From Microbacteriaceae bacterium (GTDB lineage Bacteria; Actinomycetota; Actinomycetes; Actinomycetales; Microbacteriaceae): a stretch of DNA of 64,000 bases. Positions 18,272-27,800 of the stretch are shown here, one piece after another. The notes under the pieces are model-generated. The model was not told the origin of the DNA, made no database searches, and saw only the letters and a program-made list of their open reading frames with translations. A program made the position numbers and the translations under genes. Where the stretch lies: assembly GCA_019638805.1 (NCBI GenBank), contig JAHBTA010000003.1, forward strand, positions 248,001-312,000. The letters run 5' to 3'. Within the stretch, counting starts at the first letter, position 1, and each line of letters opens with the position of its first letter.

Positions 18272-18739
18272 ATGTCCAGCGTTGTGGTGCTCGATGCCGT
18301 CGGGGTCGCGATGATCGCGCACGCCGCACGGGACCTTCGGCGCGCCTGCGACGAGCACGCCCTGCTGCCGGATGCGGTGGTCGCGGCCCTGCACGCGCAC
18401 CGTGGGCGCGAGCTCGGCGGCGATGAGCGCGGAGCACTCTCCCGGTACGCGGACGAGCTCGACGAGATCGCCGAGGCCACCGTGCTGCTGGACCAGCACG
18501 ACCACGAGATCGAGCACCAATTGCGCTGGTGGGGCGACCGCATCCGGTCGCTCGAGATGCACCTCACGGGTCACCCCATCGACGACTTCGAGACCGTCCG
18601 CGAACTCGCGCTGTACCGGGGCCGCATCTCCGGAGCCCTGACCATGCGCCGCCACTACGCCGAGCAGCGCACCGCCCTGCTGGGGCGGCACCGGGAGGCC
18701 GACGAGGCCTGCGCGCGGGCGCTGGACGAGCTGTCCTGA
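18272..18739 (+). CDS. Hypothetical helical protein
   Basis: Unrecognised 155-aa protein, almost wholly alpha-helical with heptad-like spacing (DELDEIAEATVLLDQHDHEIEHQ and following), predicted soluble. The ATG at 18272 is preceded by a GGAGGGGGG purine run, so the longer frame from 18194 is not needed. It sits 17 nt before tryptophan dioxygenase and may be co-transcribed with it. TATACT at 18247-18252 is a possible -10, but no matching -35 is seen. Confidence 0.65.
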   Translation: MSSVVVLDAVGVAMIAHAARDLRRACDEHALLPDAVVAALHAHRGRELGGDERGALSRYADELDEIAEATVLLDQHDHEIEHQLRWWGDRIRSLEMHLTGHPIDDFETVRELALYRGRISGALTMRRHYAEQRTALLGRHREADEACARALDELS

Positions 18740-18755
18740 AGCGTAGGGTTCAGCC

Positions 18756-19583
18756 ATGACGACGGAACCGCTGCTGGACTCCGGGCAGCTCAACTACGGC
18801 TCGTACCTGCACCTCGACCAGCTCCTGAACGCGCAGCATCCGGCGAGCTCGCCCGCGCACCACGACGAGCTGCTGTTCATCGTGCAGCACCAGACCACCG
18901 AGCTGTGGATCAAGCTCATGATCCACGAGCTGAGTTCGGCCAGCGAGCGGTTCGCGGCCGACGACCCGGCGACGGCGCTCAAGCGCCTCGCGCGGGTCAA
19001 GCACATCCAGGAGACCATGACCCACCAGTGGTCGGTGCTGGCGACCCTGACGCCGTCCGAGTACTCCGAGTTCCGGGGGTCGCTCGGCACCTCATCGGGG
19101 TTCCAGTCGTATCAATACCGGGTCCTTGAGTTCCTGCTCGGCAACAAGAACGCTTCGCTGCTGCAGGTCTTCGAGCGCCAGCCCGACGCGCACGCCGCGG
19201 TCGAGGCCGCGCTGCACTCCCCCACCCTCTACGACCAGTTCCTGCGCTGGGCCGCACGGCAGGGTCTGCTCATCCCCGCTCGGGTGCTCGAGCGGGATGT
19301 GACGCAGGCCTACCGGCTCGACGAGGACCTCATCGATGTGTTCGCGTCGGTCTACGAGAACCCTGACGCGCACTGGGCGGTCTACGAGACCTGCGAGGAG
19401 CTTGTCGACGTCGAGGAAAACTTCCAGCTGTGGCGCTTCCGCCACCTGCGCACCGTGCAGCGCACCATCGGCATGGGCACGGGCACGGGCGGGTCGAGTG
19501 GCGTGAAGTTCCTGGAGCGCGCCCTGTCGATCACGTTCTTCCCGGAACTCTTCGAGGTCAGGACCCGGATCTCGGCGCTGTGA
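18756..19583 (+). CDS. kynA: Tryptophan 2,3-dioxygenase
   Basis: Heme enzyme, 275 aa, opening the indole ring of L-tryptophan to N-formylkynurenine. Family motifs are complete: LNYGSYLHLDQLL, ELLFIVQHQTTELWIKLM (distal histidine region), SEFRGSLGTSSGFQS, and MGTGTGGSSGV near the C-terminus. No kynureninase is adjacent, although an amidohydrolase-like gene follows 7 nt downstream and may act in the same route. Confidence 0.95.
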   Translation: MTTEPLLDSGQLNYGSYLHLDQLLNAQHPASSPAHHDELLFIVQHQTTELWIKLMIHELSSASERFAADDPATALKRLARVKHIQETMTHQWSVLATLTPSEYSEFRGSLGTSSGFQSYQYRVLEFLLGNKNASLLQVFERQPDAHAAVEAALHSPTLYDQFLRWAARQGLLIPARVLERDVTQAYRLDEDLIDVFASVYENPDAHWAVYETCEELVDVEENFQLWRFRHLRTVQRTIGMGTGTGGSSGVKFLERALSITFFPELFEVRTRISAL

Positions 19584-19590
19584 GCACCGG

Positions 19591-20295
19591 GTGAGCACCG
19601 ACTTCCACGTTCACCTCGAGCTGATCGACCCTGCCCTCGTGGCGGCGGGCGGCCTGACGCGCGTCGTCGACCTGGGCTCGTCGCGCCCGGTCGAGGTTCC
19701 GGGGGTCGAGGTCATCCGCGCGGGTCGCATGCTGACCGCGCCGGGAGGCTACCCGAGCGATCGGCCGTGGGCGGCATCCGGGCTGTTCCGCGAGGTCGCG
19801 GCGGTCGGGGCGAAGGAGGCGGTCGCCGAGCAGGTGGCGGACGGCGCGGCGCTCATCAAGATCGCGCTCAACGCGGACGCCGGCCCGGTGTGGGACGACG
19901 CGGTGCTCGGCGAGGTGGTCGCGGCGGCCCATGCCGCCGACCGGCGGGTGGTCGCGCACGTGGAGGGCGTCGGGCAGGCGGCGCGCGCCGGGCAGGCCGG
20001 CGTAGATGCGTTCGCCCACGCCCCCTGGACCGAGCGGCTTCCCGACGCGCTGGTCTCCGATCTCGCGACGCGGGTCACCTGGATCAGCACCCTGCGGATC
20101 CACTCCGGTGCGGATCGCGAGCGGGCGCTCGACAACGTGCGGCGCTTCCACGGGGCCGGGGGTCGCATCCGGTACGGGACCGACATGGGCAACGGGCCGT
20201 GCTCGGGCGGGGTCGAGCAGGACGAGCTCGACGCGCTGCGCGAGGCGGGGCTCGGCGAGGAGGAGCTCGCCGCGGCGATGTCGGGCGCGCTATGA
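19591..20295 (+). CDS. Amidohydrolase-family protein
   Basis: TIM-barrel metal-dependent hydrolase-like protein, 234 aa (shorter than the usual 400 or more). The DFHVHLEL motif gives the first metal site; RRVVAHVEGVGQAARAGQAGVDAFAHA supplies further histidines and IRYGTDMGNGP the late aspartate. It starts at a GTG 7 nt after kynA, so operonic. A role on N-formylkynurenine or a related amide is possible from context only. Confidence 0.7.
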   Translation: MSTDFHVHLELIDPALVAAGGLTRVVDLGSSRPVEVPGVEVIRAGRMLTAPGGYPSDRPWAASGLFREVAAVGAKEAVAEQVADGAALIKIALNADAGPVWDDAVLGEVVAAAHAADRRVVAHVEGVGQAARAGQAGVDAFAHAPWTERLPDALVSDLATRVTWISTLRIHSGADRERALDNVRRFHGAGGRIRYGTDMGNGPCSGGVEQDELDALREAGLGEEELAAAMSGAL

Positions 20296-20715
20296 CCCGT
20301 GTCCGGTCCCGCGCGGGATGATCCAGCGCGCGGGCTGCCCCGTGACGGACGCGATCAAGTCGAAGTCCTTGTCGTAGTGCAGCACCGTGGCCTCGTGCAC
20401 GAGCGCGGTGGCCGCGATCAGGAGATCGGGAATCGGCCGGCGGTGCAGTCCCGCGTGCACCAGACGGCGCTGGATGTCGAGCGCCATCCGGGCGACGTCG
20501 TGATCCATCGGCAGCCAGATCAGGGACTCCAGGCCGGCCCGGCGCGACTCGTAGTCCTCGGCTCCGCGCGTGGAATGCAGCAGTTCGAGCGCGACCATCT
20601 CGCAGACGGCGAGCCGCCCCTCGGCCGCGAGGATCCTGAGCAGCTCGTCTGCCGCCCTGCTGTGCCGCTGCTGCTCGAAAGCCGATTTGTCGACGAGGTA
20701 GAGGCTCACCGCCAC
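20290..20715 (-). CDS. vapC: PIN-domain ribonuclease toxin
   Basis: VapC-type toxin, 141 aa, a Mg-dependent RNase expected to cleave tRNA or rRNA. The four acidic positions are visible: YLVDKSA, CEMVALELL, PIPDLLIAATA and HYDKDFD. Its start overlaps the end of the antitoxin gene by 10 bp, the usual order (antitoxin first). Its last bases overlap the amidohydrolase end on the other strand. Confidence 0.9.
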   Translation of the reverse strand: MAVSLYLVDKSAFEQQRHSRAADELLRILAAEGRLAVCEMVALELLHSTRGAEDYESRRAGLESLIWLPMDHDVARMALDIQRRLVHAGLHRRPIPDLLIAATALVHEATVLHYDKDFDLIASVTGQPARWIIPRGTGHGS

Positions 20716-20909
20716 GCGGACGCCATGACCTCGGGGTCGCCCAGGTCGTCGTCTGTGTCGCGCAGGTGATCGAGGAACGCCAGTCGGGCGCTCCGGGACG
20801 CGATGTCTCTCAGAGCCCGGTTGACGGTCTCGACCTTGGTCGATGTGCCCAGCTCCTTCGCCGCACGCGCCAGTGCGTCATCGTCGATGTCGATCAGCGT
20901 TCTGGTCAC
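20706..20909 (-). CDS. vapB: VapB-type antitoxin
   Basis: Antitoxin of the VapBC pair, 67 aa. The N-terminal ribbon-helix-helix (TRTLIDIDDDALARAAKELGTS) binds DNA; the C-terminal part should neutralise VapC. A frame-extending start exists at 20930, but GGAGG lies 7 nt before the GTG at 20909, used here. Two ATATCAA repeats just upstream are candidate operator half-sites for autoregulation. Confidence 0.85.
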   Translation of the reverse strand: MTRTLIDIDDDALARAAKELGTSTKVETVNRALRDIASRSARLAFLDHLRDTDDDLGDPEVMASAWR

Positions 20910-20923
20910 GGCATTGCCTCCGT

Positions 20924-20952
20924 ATATCAATCTGTCCTCCTTAGGATATCAA
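20924..20952. promoter_or_regulatory. Direct-repeat operator candidate upstream of vapB
   Basis: ATATCAA occurs at 20924-20930 and again at 20946-20952, 22 bp apart (two helical turns), in the promoter region of vapBC. This fits cooperative binding of RHH dimers on one DNA face. Not tested. Confidence 0.4.
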
Positions 20953-21028
20953 CCGTCGCGCTTCGTCGCGCCTGGCATGCTCCCGCAGTTCGGCGACGGC
21001 CATCACGCGTCGTCCACACACGTAATAC

Positions 21029-21041
21029 CTAGATCTTCTAG
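21029..21041. promoter_or_regulatory. Candidate PadR operator
   Basis: CTAGA-TCT-TCTAG is an inverted repeat with perfect 5-bp arms, lying 33 nt before the padR GTG. It overlaps the expected -35 of a TATACG -10 (21060-21065), whose predicted start site falls near the GTG at 21074, so the transcript may be leaderless and autorepressed. Confidence 0.4.
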
Positions 21042-21073
21042 ATACCTTGCAGTTCGAGGTATACGATGCGGGC

Positions 21074-21415
21074 GTGAACATCGACAAGGACCTGGTGGCC
21101 GCCATGGCGACCCCGCTGGTGCTCGCGATCCTCGTGGAGGGCTCGAGCTACGGCTACGCGATCCTCAAGCGCGTGCGCGAGCTCTCCGGGGGCGAGCTCG
21201 CGTGGACCGACGGCATGCTGTACCCCCTGCTGCACCGGCTCGAACGGCTCGGGTCCATCCGCAGCCAATGGGGAACCTCCGACAGCGGCCGGCCCCGGCG
21301 CTACTACGAGATCACCCCGGCCGGCCGCGAGCAGCTGGCCGAGCAGCGTCGCCAGTGGGCGACCGCGAACCGCACGCTCGGCGGCCTGTGGAATCTGGCG
21401 GGGGCGGAGGCATGA
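21074..21415 (+). CDS. PadR family transcriptional regulator
   Basis: Winged-helix repressor, 113 aa from the GTG at 21074. Motifs: ILVEGSSYGYAILKRVREL, WTDGMLYPLLHRLERLG and GRPRRYYEITPAGREQL are diagnostic. There is no Shine-Dalgarno at this GTG, in keeping with a leaderless start. Coupled by ATGA overlap to a membrane-protein gene of the type commonly paired with PadR regulators. Confidence 0.9.
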   Translation: MNIDKDLVAAMATPLVLAILVEGSSYGYAILKRVRELSGGELAWTDGMLYPLLHRLERLGSIRSQWGTSDSGRPRRYYEITPAGREQLAEQRRQWATANRTLGGLWNLAGAEA

Positions 21416-22776
21416 GCGCCGAGACGGAGTCCCGGATCGGCGAATGGCGCACCGCCGTCCTGCGCGGTCGCGCCGTGACCGCGCAGGATGCCGACGAGCT
21501 CGAGGAGCACCTGCGCGAGCAGATCGCCGACCTCGGAGCCGTAGGACTGAGCGAGCGCGAGGCGTTCCTCATCGCCGTCGGACGACTCGGCGAGGTGGAC
21601 GCCGTCACCGCCGAGTTCGCCCGCGAGCACAGCGACCGGCTGTGGAAGCGGCTCGCGCTCCCCCGGCCCGAGGAGGGAGGCCGGGCGTCGTTCATCACGA
21701 TGCTGGTCTTCGCGATCGCGGCCGCCGTTGCGATCCAGGTCGCGCGTCTCGCCGCGTTCTCCCCGGGCTCGGCCATGCAGGTCTTCGGCGACCCCACCGA
21801 ACGATGGTTCGTGCGCGACCTGGGACTCTTCGTGCTGCCCGTGCTGGCGGGCTACCTGGCGGTGGTGCGGCGGATGCCGTGGCGGCGCATCGCCTGGCTC
21901 GCCGCCCTGGTCGCGGCGCTCGCGATCGCCGTGAACGTCTTCCCGTACGCGCCCGGCTCCGCGACCGAGATGCTCGTCGCCCTGCACCTGCCGGTCGTGC
22001 TGTGGTTCGTGGTCGGCGCGGCCTATGCCGCCGGGGAGGTGAGGTCGAGCGCCCGGCGCATGGACTTCCTCCGGTTCACCGGGGAATGGGCGATCTACTA
22101 CACGCTCATCGTGCTCGGCGGGGGTGTGCTGACCGTGCTCACGGTGCAGGTGCTCGCTCCGATCGCCCCGCAAGCGATCGACGAGGTGCTCACCTGGGTG
22201 CTGCCGTCCGGCGGCGCGGCCGGGCTGGTCGTCGCCGCCTGGCTGGTCGAGGCGAAGAAGAGCATCGTCGAGAACCTCGCTCCGGTGCTCACCGCGATCT
22301 TCACCCCGCTGTTCGCCGTCATGCTGGTCGTCGCCGCCGTCGGCTACCTCGTCGCGGGGATCGGCCGTGCATTCGACCGTGAGCTGCTGACGGTCTTCGA
22401 CGTCCTCATGCTCGTGGTGCTGGCGCTCGTCGTGTACGGCATCTCGGCGCGCGAGGCGACCCGCAGCGCGCGGATCATGGACGCCATCCGGCTCGCCGCG
22501 GTCGTCTGCGCGATCGTGCTGGACATCCTGGTGCTCGTCTCGATGTTCACCCGGGTGGGCGAGTACGGCTGGACACCCAATCGCGTTGCGGCGCTCGGGC
22601 TGAACCTGGTGCTGCTGGCGAATCTCGCCGGGGCCGCCTGGTTCGAGGCGCAACAGCTCGCGACCGGGGCAGGCCCGTTCCGGGTCGAGCGCTGGCAGAC
22701 CGGGTACCTCCCGGTCTTCGCCGCCTGGGTGCTGGCGGTCGCGGTCGCGCTGCCCCCGCTGTTCGGCTTCGCCTGA
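21412..22776 (+). CDS. Permease-prefix (HAAS-like) multi-pass membrane protein
   Basis: Membrane protein of 454 aa. The N-terminal 80 residues form a soluble helical domain (TAQDADELEEHLREQIADLGAVGLSEREAFLIAVGRLGEVDAV, in part) like the HAAS/permease-prefix domains found with PadR regulators; about ten hydrophobic helices follow. No transporter signature is evident, and its job is unknown. Translationally coupled to padR. Confidence 0.8.
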   Translation: MSAETESRIGEWRTAVLRGRAVTAQDADELEEHLREQIADLGAVGLSEREAFLIAVGRLGEVDAVTAEFAREHSDRLWKRLALPRPEEGGRASFITMLVFAIAAAVAIQVARLAAFSPGSAMQVFGDPTERWFVRDLGLFVLPVLAGYLAVVRRMPWRRIAWLAALVAALAIAVNVFPYAPGSATEMLVALHLPVVLWFVVGAAYAAGEVRSSARRMDFLRFTGEWAIYYTLIVLGGGVLTVLTVQVLAPIAPQAIDEVLTWVLPSGGAAGLVVAAWLVEAKKSIVENLAPVLTAIFTPLFAVMLVVAAVGYLVAGIGRAFDRELLTVFDVLMLVVLALVVYGISAREATRSARIMDAIRLAAVVCAIVLDILVLVSMFTRVGEYGWTPNRVAALGLNLVLLANLAGAAWFEAQQLATGAGPFRVERWQTGYLPVFAAWVLAVAVALPPLFGFA

Positions 22777-22794
22777 GCGGTCTACCCTGACGAC

Positions 22795-23382
22795 ATGACC
22801 GATTCCGCCGCATCCGATCCGTTCACGTCGTTCGCCAAGGGCCTGTGGTGGCTCGTGCTGCTGCGCGGGATCCTGGCGATCGTCTTCGGCGTCATCGCGC
22901 TGCTGGCTCCGGCGGCCGCGCTCACCGCGATCGCCATCGTCTACGGAGCCTATGCGCTGGTCGACGGCATCGCGGCCATCGTGCACGCGCTGCAGTCGCG
23001 CACCGGCAACCCCCGCTGGGGATGGCTGCTCGCCGGAGGCGTCGTGTCGGTGCTCGCGGGTCTCGCGGCGCTCATCCTGCCCGGCCTGGTCGGCGCCCTC
23101 GGTGGGCTCGTCGTGCTCTGGACCATCGCGATCTGGGCCGTCGTCTCGGGTGTCTTGGCGCTGCGTTCGGCGGGCGGGTCGCAGGGACGCGCGCGCACCT
23201 GGGGGATCGTGGCGGGCATCCTGAGCATCGTGCTGGGGCTCGTGCTCGCGATCGCCGTCATCGTGAGCCCCGGCGCCACGCTGCTGAGCCTCATCTGGAC
23301 GGCGGGGGTGTGGGCGGTGATCTTCGGCGTGCTGCTCGTGGTCTCGGCGCTCACCGTGCGGAAGGCGGTCGCCGCGGGCTGA
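22795..23382 (+). CDS. HdeD family acid-resistance-type membrane protein
   Basis: DUF308/HdeD protein, 195 aa with six hydrophobic spans arranged as repeated pairs (GILAIVFGVIALLAPAAAL, then VSVLAGLAALILPGLVGAL, then LSIVLGLVLAIAVIVSP). In E. coli HdeD supports acid resistance at high density; the actinobacterial role is not established. It is the last clearly chromosomal gene before element-type DNA. Confidence 0.85.
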   Translation: MTDSAASDPFTSFAKGLWWLVLLRGILAIVFGVIALLAPAAALTAIAIVYGAYALVDGIAAIVHALQSRTGNPRWGWLLAGGVVSVLAGLAALILPGLVGALGGLVVLWTIAIWAVVSGVLALRSAGGSQGRARTWGIVAGILSIVLGLVLAIAVIVSPGATLLSLIWTAGVWAVIFGVLLVVSALTVRKAVAAG

Positions 23383-23407
23383 CCCCGCCGCGGCACGAGT
23401 CCTGAGA

Positions 23408-23683
23408 GTGGACGCAATGGAGCGCTACGGGAACAGGCGACCACGGGTTGAGAGGCTAGTTTCCGCGTGGAATCAAGGCATCCGCGAGGACGCTGCCCCC
23501 GTCGGAGAGCCGGACGACCCCCTGATCGGCGCGCCGGCGGAACCAAATAAACGACCTCGAACACGTCTCACCGACAGTGAAGTGGACGCTATGCGAACAG
23601 CCCGCGCGCAAGGTGTCAGCGTGAACGCGCTGGCGCGGAGGTTTGGGGTTCACCGTGGCACCGTGTGGGCGAAGACGCGGTGA
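23408..23683 (+). CDS. Small recombinase-type helix-turn-helix protein
   Basis: A 91-aa frame from a GTG (an in-frame ATG lies at 23417). The C-terminal 40 residues, LTDSEVDAMRTARAQG and ALARRFGVHRGTVWAKTR, form the HTH typical of the C-terminus of resolvases/invertases, but no catalytic domain precedes it. It is either a small DNA-binding protein or the tail of a lost recombinase, and may mark the left boundary of the mobile segment. Confidence 0.55.
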   Translation: MDAMERYGNRRPRVERLVSAWNQGIREDAAPVGEPDDPLIGAPAEPNKRPRTRLTDSEVDAMRTARAQGVSVNALARRFGVHRGTVWAKTR

Positions 23684-23845
23684 CATGCGCCGCATCTTGC
23701 AACACCGATACCAGACCCTTAGCTGCGCCGTAAAAGGACTCAATAGCTCATCACCACAGGCAATGGTGAGGACAGCTGAGGATCGAAATCTCCATGCTGA
23801 CTTCGTGCGCAAGAGGTGTAGTCCACACCAACTTCCGCCGCAGGC

Positions 23846-23876
23846 TTGAAGCTGACGCTACGTCACCCTCTAGGGT
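23846..23876 (+). promoter_or_regulatory. MerR-type promoter/operator (19-bp spacer)
   Basis: TTGAAG (23846-23851) and TAGGGT (23871-23876) are separated by 19 bp, the over-long spacer typical of MerR-activated promoters. The spacer holds the perfect inverted repeat TGACG-CTA-CGTCA (23853-23865). It lies 7 nt before the ATG of the MerR-VOC gene, implying a near-leaderless, self-activated transcript. Confidence 0.65.
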
Positions 23877-23883
23877 CGATGTC

Positions 23884-24696
23884 ATGGAGCACACACCCCC
23901 TGCTGGCGCGGAAGATGTCACCCGAGAGTGGCGAGTAGGGCAGCTTGCCGAGCTGAGCGGAGTCACCGTGCGCACGCTTCGGTATTACGACCAGACCGGG
24001 CTTCTGCATCCATCAGGGCAGACCAGCGGAGGTCATCGACTGTATGACCAGCAGAACGTGACGCGCTTGTATCGCATTCTGGCGCTACGGCGTCTGGGGT
24101 TCAGTCTGTCTGAGGTCGAATCGCTCTTGGATGATTCTGATTGGGACTTGCGGGCGATGGTGACCCGTCATGCGATGCAGACCGAGCGCACAATCGCGAC
24201 AGCGACTCGACTTTCTGCGCACCTGCGGCGGATTCTCGACGAACTTGGTAGCTCTCAAATTACTCAAGCAGACACATTGTTCACGATCATGGAGGAAATG
24301 AGCATGTTGGAAACCCCGATTCGCGACACTAAGACCCTATTGGTGTACGACGACCTTGCTGCTGCGCACGCGTACCTCAGTGAAACCTTCGGGTTGGGGG
24401 CTGGCCCTCTTGAACTCGATGTTGAAGGGCGGGCGGTCCATGGTGAGCTGTTTGCCGGTGACCATGCCATCTGGCTCCATCCGGCTGGTGATGGTTATCA
24501 GCCGCCGTCGCGGTTGGGAGCGGCCAGCAGCATCATCGTGATTGCCGTGGACGATGCCGATGCCCACTACGCCCGCGCGGTCGAGCAGGGGGCCGAAATC
24601 ATCGAATCCCCTGTCAGCCAGTCCTACGGCCTGCGCGAGTATGGCGCTCGCGATCTAGAGGGCCATCTGTGGTACTTCCAAAGCCCGATCGACTGA
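23884..24696 (+). CDS. MerR family regulator fused to a VOC domain
   Basis: Two-domain regulator, 270 aa from the ATG at 23884. Residues about 17-85 are a MerR DNA-binding domain (VGQLAELSGVTVRTLRYYDQTGLLHPSG), followed by a dimerisation helix to about 135. Residues about 145-270 form a vicinal-oxygen-chelate (glyoxalase/bleomycin-resistance) domain (LLVYDDLAAAHAYLSETFGL, HGELFAGDHAIWLHP, GLREYGARDLEGHLWYF). The VOC domain probably senses a ligand or drug. No target gene follows on the same strand, so autoregulation is the visible circuit. Confidence 0.85.
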   Translation: MEHTPPAGAEDVTREWRVGQLAELSGVTVRTLRYYDQTGLLHPSGQTSGGHRLYDQQNVTRLYRILALRRLGFSLSEVESLLDDSDWDLRAMVTRHAMQTERTIATATRLSAHLRRILDELGSSQITQADTLFTIMEEMSMLETPIRDTKTLLVYDDLAAAHAYLSETFGLGAGPLELDVEGRAVHGELFAGDHAIWLHPAGDGYQPPSRLGAASSIIVIAVDDADAHYARAVEQGAEIIESPVSQSYGLREYGARDLEGHLWYFQSPID

Positions 24697-24847
24697 ACCC
24701 ACTCCGGTTGAGGGTTGAGGCGGTCGCTAAATCGCTCCGCGCGTCGCTGCGTTGACGCGGATACCGATGAGGGAGGCGACCACGGCGAGCGGTGCCGGAC
24801 GGCTTGACGACCGATTCAGCCCGAATGCCCAGCGTCCTAAGATGCGG

Positions 24848-27800
24848 TTACCGGCCGATGCTCGGCCCGTCATGGTGTGGGCTGCTGTCGCGTGTGTGCG
24901 GCTCGTGGTGGAGTTGGCGACGGCGTTCCGCAAGAGCACGTCCAGCGGCCTCGCGCGCGGTCTGCTCGGCGGCACGGGTCTGCTCGATCCGCTCCACCGC
25001 CTCAGCGGGGGTGAGCGCCCGTAGCGCCGCGACTTCGGCTCGCGCCTGCTGCGCGGTGCGGGTTTGATTCTCGGCGTTGGCGCGGGGGCGAGCGTCGAGG
25101 TAGAAGCCCCGGTTCTTCACCACCGTGTCGGTGCCGAAGATGCGGGCGTAGATGCGCAGGCGCGGCGGGTCGTCGGGTTCCAGTGCCTTGCGCACCGCGT
25201 TCGCTGCGGCCTCCTGCTGCTCGGCGGCTTCGATGACGCGCGGGTCGGCGGCGATCCGGGGCCGGGTGACGCGCTCGATCCACGATCCGCTGTTCTCGTT
25301 CCAGCGCGGCGGCTCACCCCACGCGCTCGTCAGCCGCTGCTCGGCGTTGTGGGCGAGGGTCTGCGCGGTGTGGTGTTCTCTGGTGGCGCGGCGCTTGCCG
25401 AACCTGCCGACCATGCACAGCCGGTCGCGGACGGTCTGCTGTGCGGTGTCGGCGGCCTGCCACTCGGCCAACGCCCCCAATGCCTGCGCTATGAGCGGAG
25501 CTGCGGCCTCGGCACGCACGCGCTCGAGTTGCTGGGTCGCGGCATCGCTGGCCTGGCGTGCATTGTCGCGTTCGTGGCGCTGCTGATCGTGCCGTTCGGT
25601 GAGCGCGACGGCGGCTTGCTGCCAGAGTGCCGCTCGCCGTTCTGCTCGTTCGGCCTGCGCGGTGAGGGCGGCCATCTCGGTGTTGACGCGCTTCACGGGG
25701 CCGTCGTCGACCAGCCCCCGCACCGCTTCCGTCGCCTGCTGTATGGCGTGGGTGAGTCCTCGGTCTGCGCGGTCGCGCTCTACGGCGTCGATGAACTGTG
25801 CTCGGGCGTCGGCGGTGTTCTCGGCGATGATGTGCAACTGGTTCTCGTGCTTGCCTCGGGTCATGCCGACGTAGACGGCGGCTCCGCTCATGGCATCGGA
25901 GAGGATCGTGTGCGACCCCGTGGCGGTGACGCCCTGCACCCCGTAGGCGGTCGAGGCGTAGGCCAGGTTGGTGTGCTCGGTGACGTAGGCGGCAGGCAGT
26001 TGCACGGTGTGCTCTCGCTTCCGCCCGCTGCCAGCCTCGACCGCCCACAGCGCCCCGTCGTCGGTGACGTGTTGCACGATCCACAGTTGCCGGTTCGCCA
26101 CACCCAGACCGGTGTCGTTCTTCCGCGTCTGAATCAGGTCGCCCCGCCCGATGGGGAGGCCGTCGCTGCCGGTCGCGGTTGCCTCGTCATCTACGGCTCC
26201 GGGGTGGGTGCGGTGGTCGCGGATGCGCTCGTTCAGGCGTGCGGCCTCATCGTTGGTGGCAACCGTGACCGCCTCCCCATCCTCTCGATGCTGGGCGATG
26301 TGCTCGCGCAGACTCTCGGCATCCGGGTGGAAACGGATCAGACCGAGAGCTGCGAGTTGGTCAAAGATCGCGCCGGGGTCGGCCCGGTCGCGCAACCGCA
26401 CTGAGAGTTCCGCGTAGGCGGGGTCGGTGAACCTGTGCACTTCGGCCATGTCGATGGTGCGGCCGCGAATCTGCGCGGCCATGTCGAGCACGCCGCCTCT
26501 GCCGACGGCGGGGAGTTGCGCGCGATCACCGACGAGCGCGAGCGTTGCGCCCGTCTCGGCGCAGATGGTGAATAGTGCGATTGCGGTGTCTTGGTCGAGC
26601 ATCCCGGCCTCGTCCACGATCACCCGCTCACCCGGTGCAAGCCGGGAGGCTGTCGGCACTCCGGTGTAGGTGCGTCCGGTCTCGGGGTCGGTGTCGCCGG
26701 GTGTGAGGCGTGTCCATACGCCGTCGCGGTTCCAGCGCCAGCCGTGCGCGTGCACGAGCGCCGCAACGGACGCGGTGGGGGTGCCGAGTTCTTGTTGCGC
26801 AACATCAGCGGCCTTCTTCGTCGGCGTCACCACCCGCGACAACCTGCCCCGCTCACTACTCGCGGTGATTGCGGTGGCGAGCATCGTCGTCTTCCCGCTC
26901 CCCGCTGCGCCCTCAACGATCACGAGCGGGTCGGTGGAGGCGAGGGCTGCGGCGGCCTCCGTCTGGCCCGTGTCGAGGCCGGCGGTCTGCGCCAACTGGC
27001 GCACGTCCGGTAGCGCCGGTTCCACGTCGGGTATGCGTGCGGTGATGAGGTCGCGGAGTTCGGTTTCGGCTTGCATGACGCGCACGCTCGTCCAGTGCGC
27101 CACATACTCCGGCGCAGGCTTGCCGGGTGGGAGGATCGTGAAGCAGTCTTCCAACGCCAGCCGCGACACGACCGTGATGAAGTCGCGTATCTCGGCAGGG
27201 GTCGCGCGTATGCCGTATTCGGTCATGATCCGGGTCGCGTGCTCGGTCACGGTGTGCGTCGTCCACGCCGAGCTGCCTGCGGCGCAACGATCCAGCGCGC
27301 GCGACGCAACCACCTGCACACTCAGATCATCAAGCGACACTGCTGCGCGTGGCGCTGGCCGTTGCAAGGTGTCGGGGTCGTATCCGGCCTCGCGTAGCTC
27401 CGTCACCCATGCGGCTTCGTCGCCCAGCGTGGCGGGCTTCTTCGCTGGCCGCTCGCGCGCCCATGCTTCGGCGCGCAGGCACGAGGCGACGACCGGCCCG
27501 AGGCTCTCGCCGGGGTGCGTGGCGTTCCATTCGGCTTCGAGGCGGTCGAGGTTACGGCGCACCTGCACACCCCGCTTCGACATGACCGCGTTGAACGGCT
27601 GCAACTCGATCACTTCGCCGGTTGCCGGATCGAGGGTCAGGCCGTGCCGATCCAGCACCACGGTAAGCTCCGGGCTGGCGGCGATCACGGCAGTACCGAG
27701 TGCGCGGATCGCGTCCTGCTGCCGGAACAACGCCGCACCGTTCAACCCCCGCCACTTGCCCGCCGCCCACACCCTCATACCGATCTGCATGTGAATATGC

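Noticed and set aside
23771..23815. Weak likeness to the tRNA-Ala 3' end (GATCGAA ... CTGACTTC.TGC), considered as attL
   Set aside because: Needs gaps and shares no continuous core long enough to be a credible crossover site.
25064..27794. Plus-strand open frames opposite the first relaxase
   Set aside because: Wholly antisense to a MobF gene with clear catalytic motifs; composition typical of shadows.
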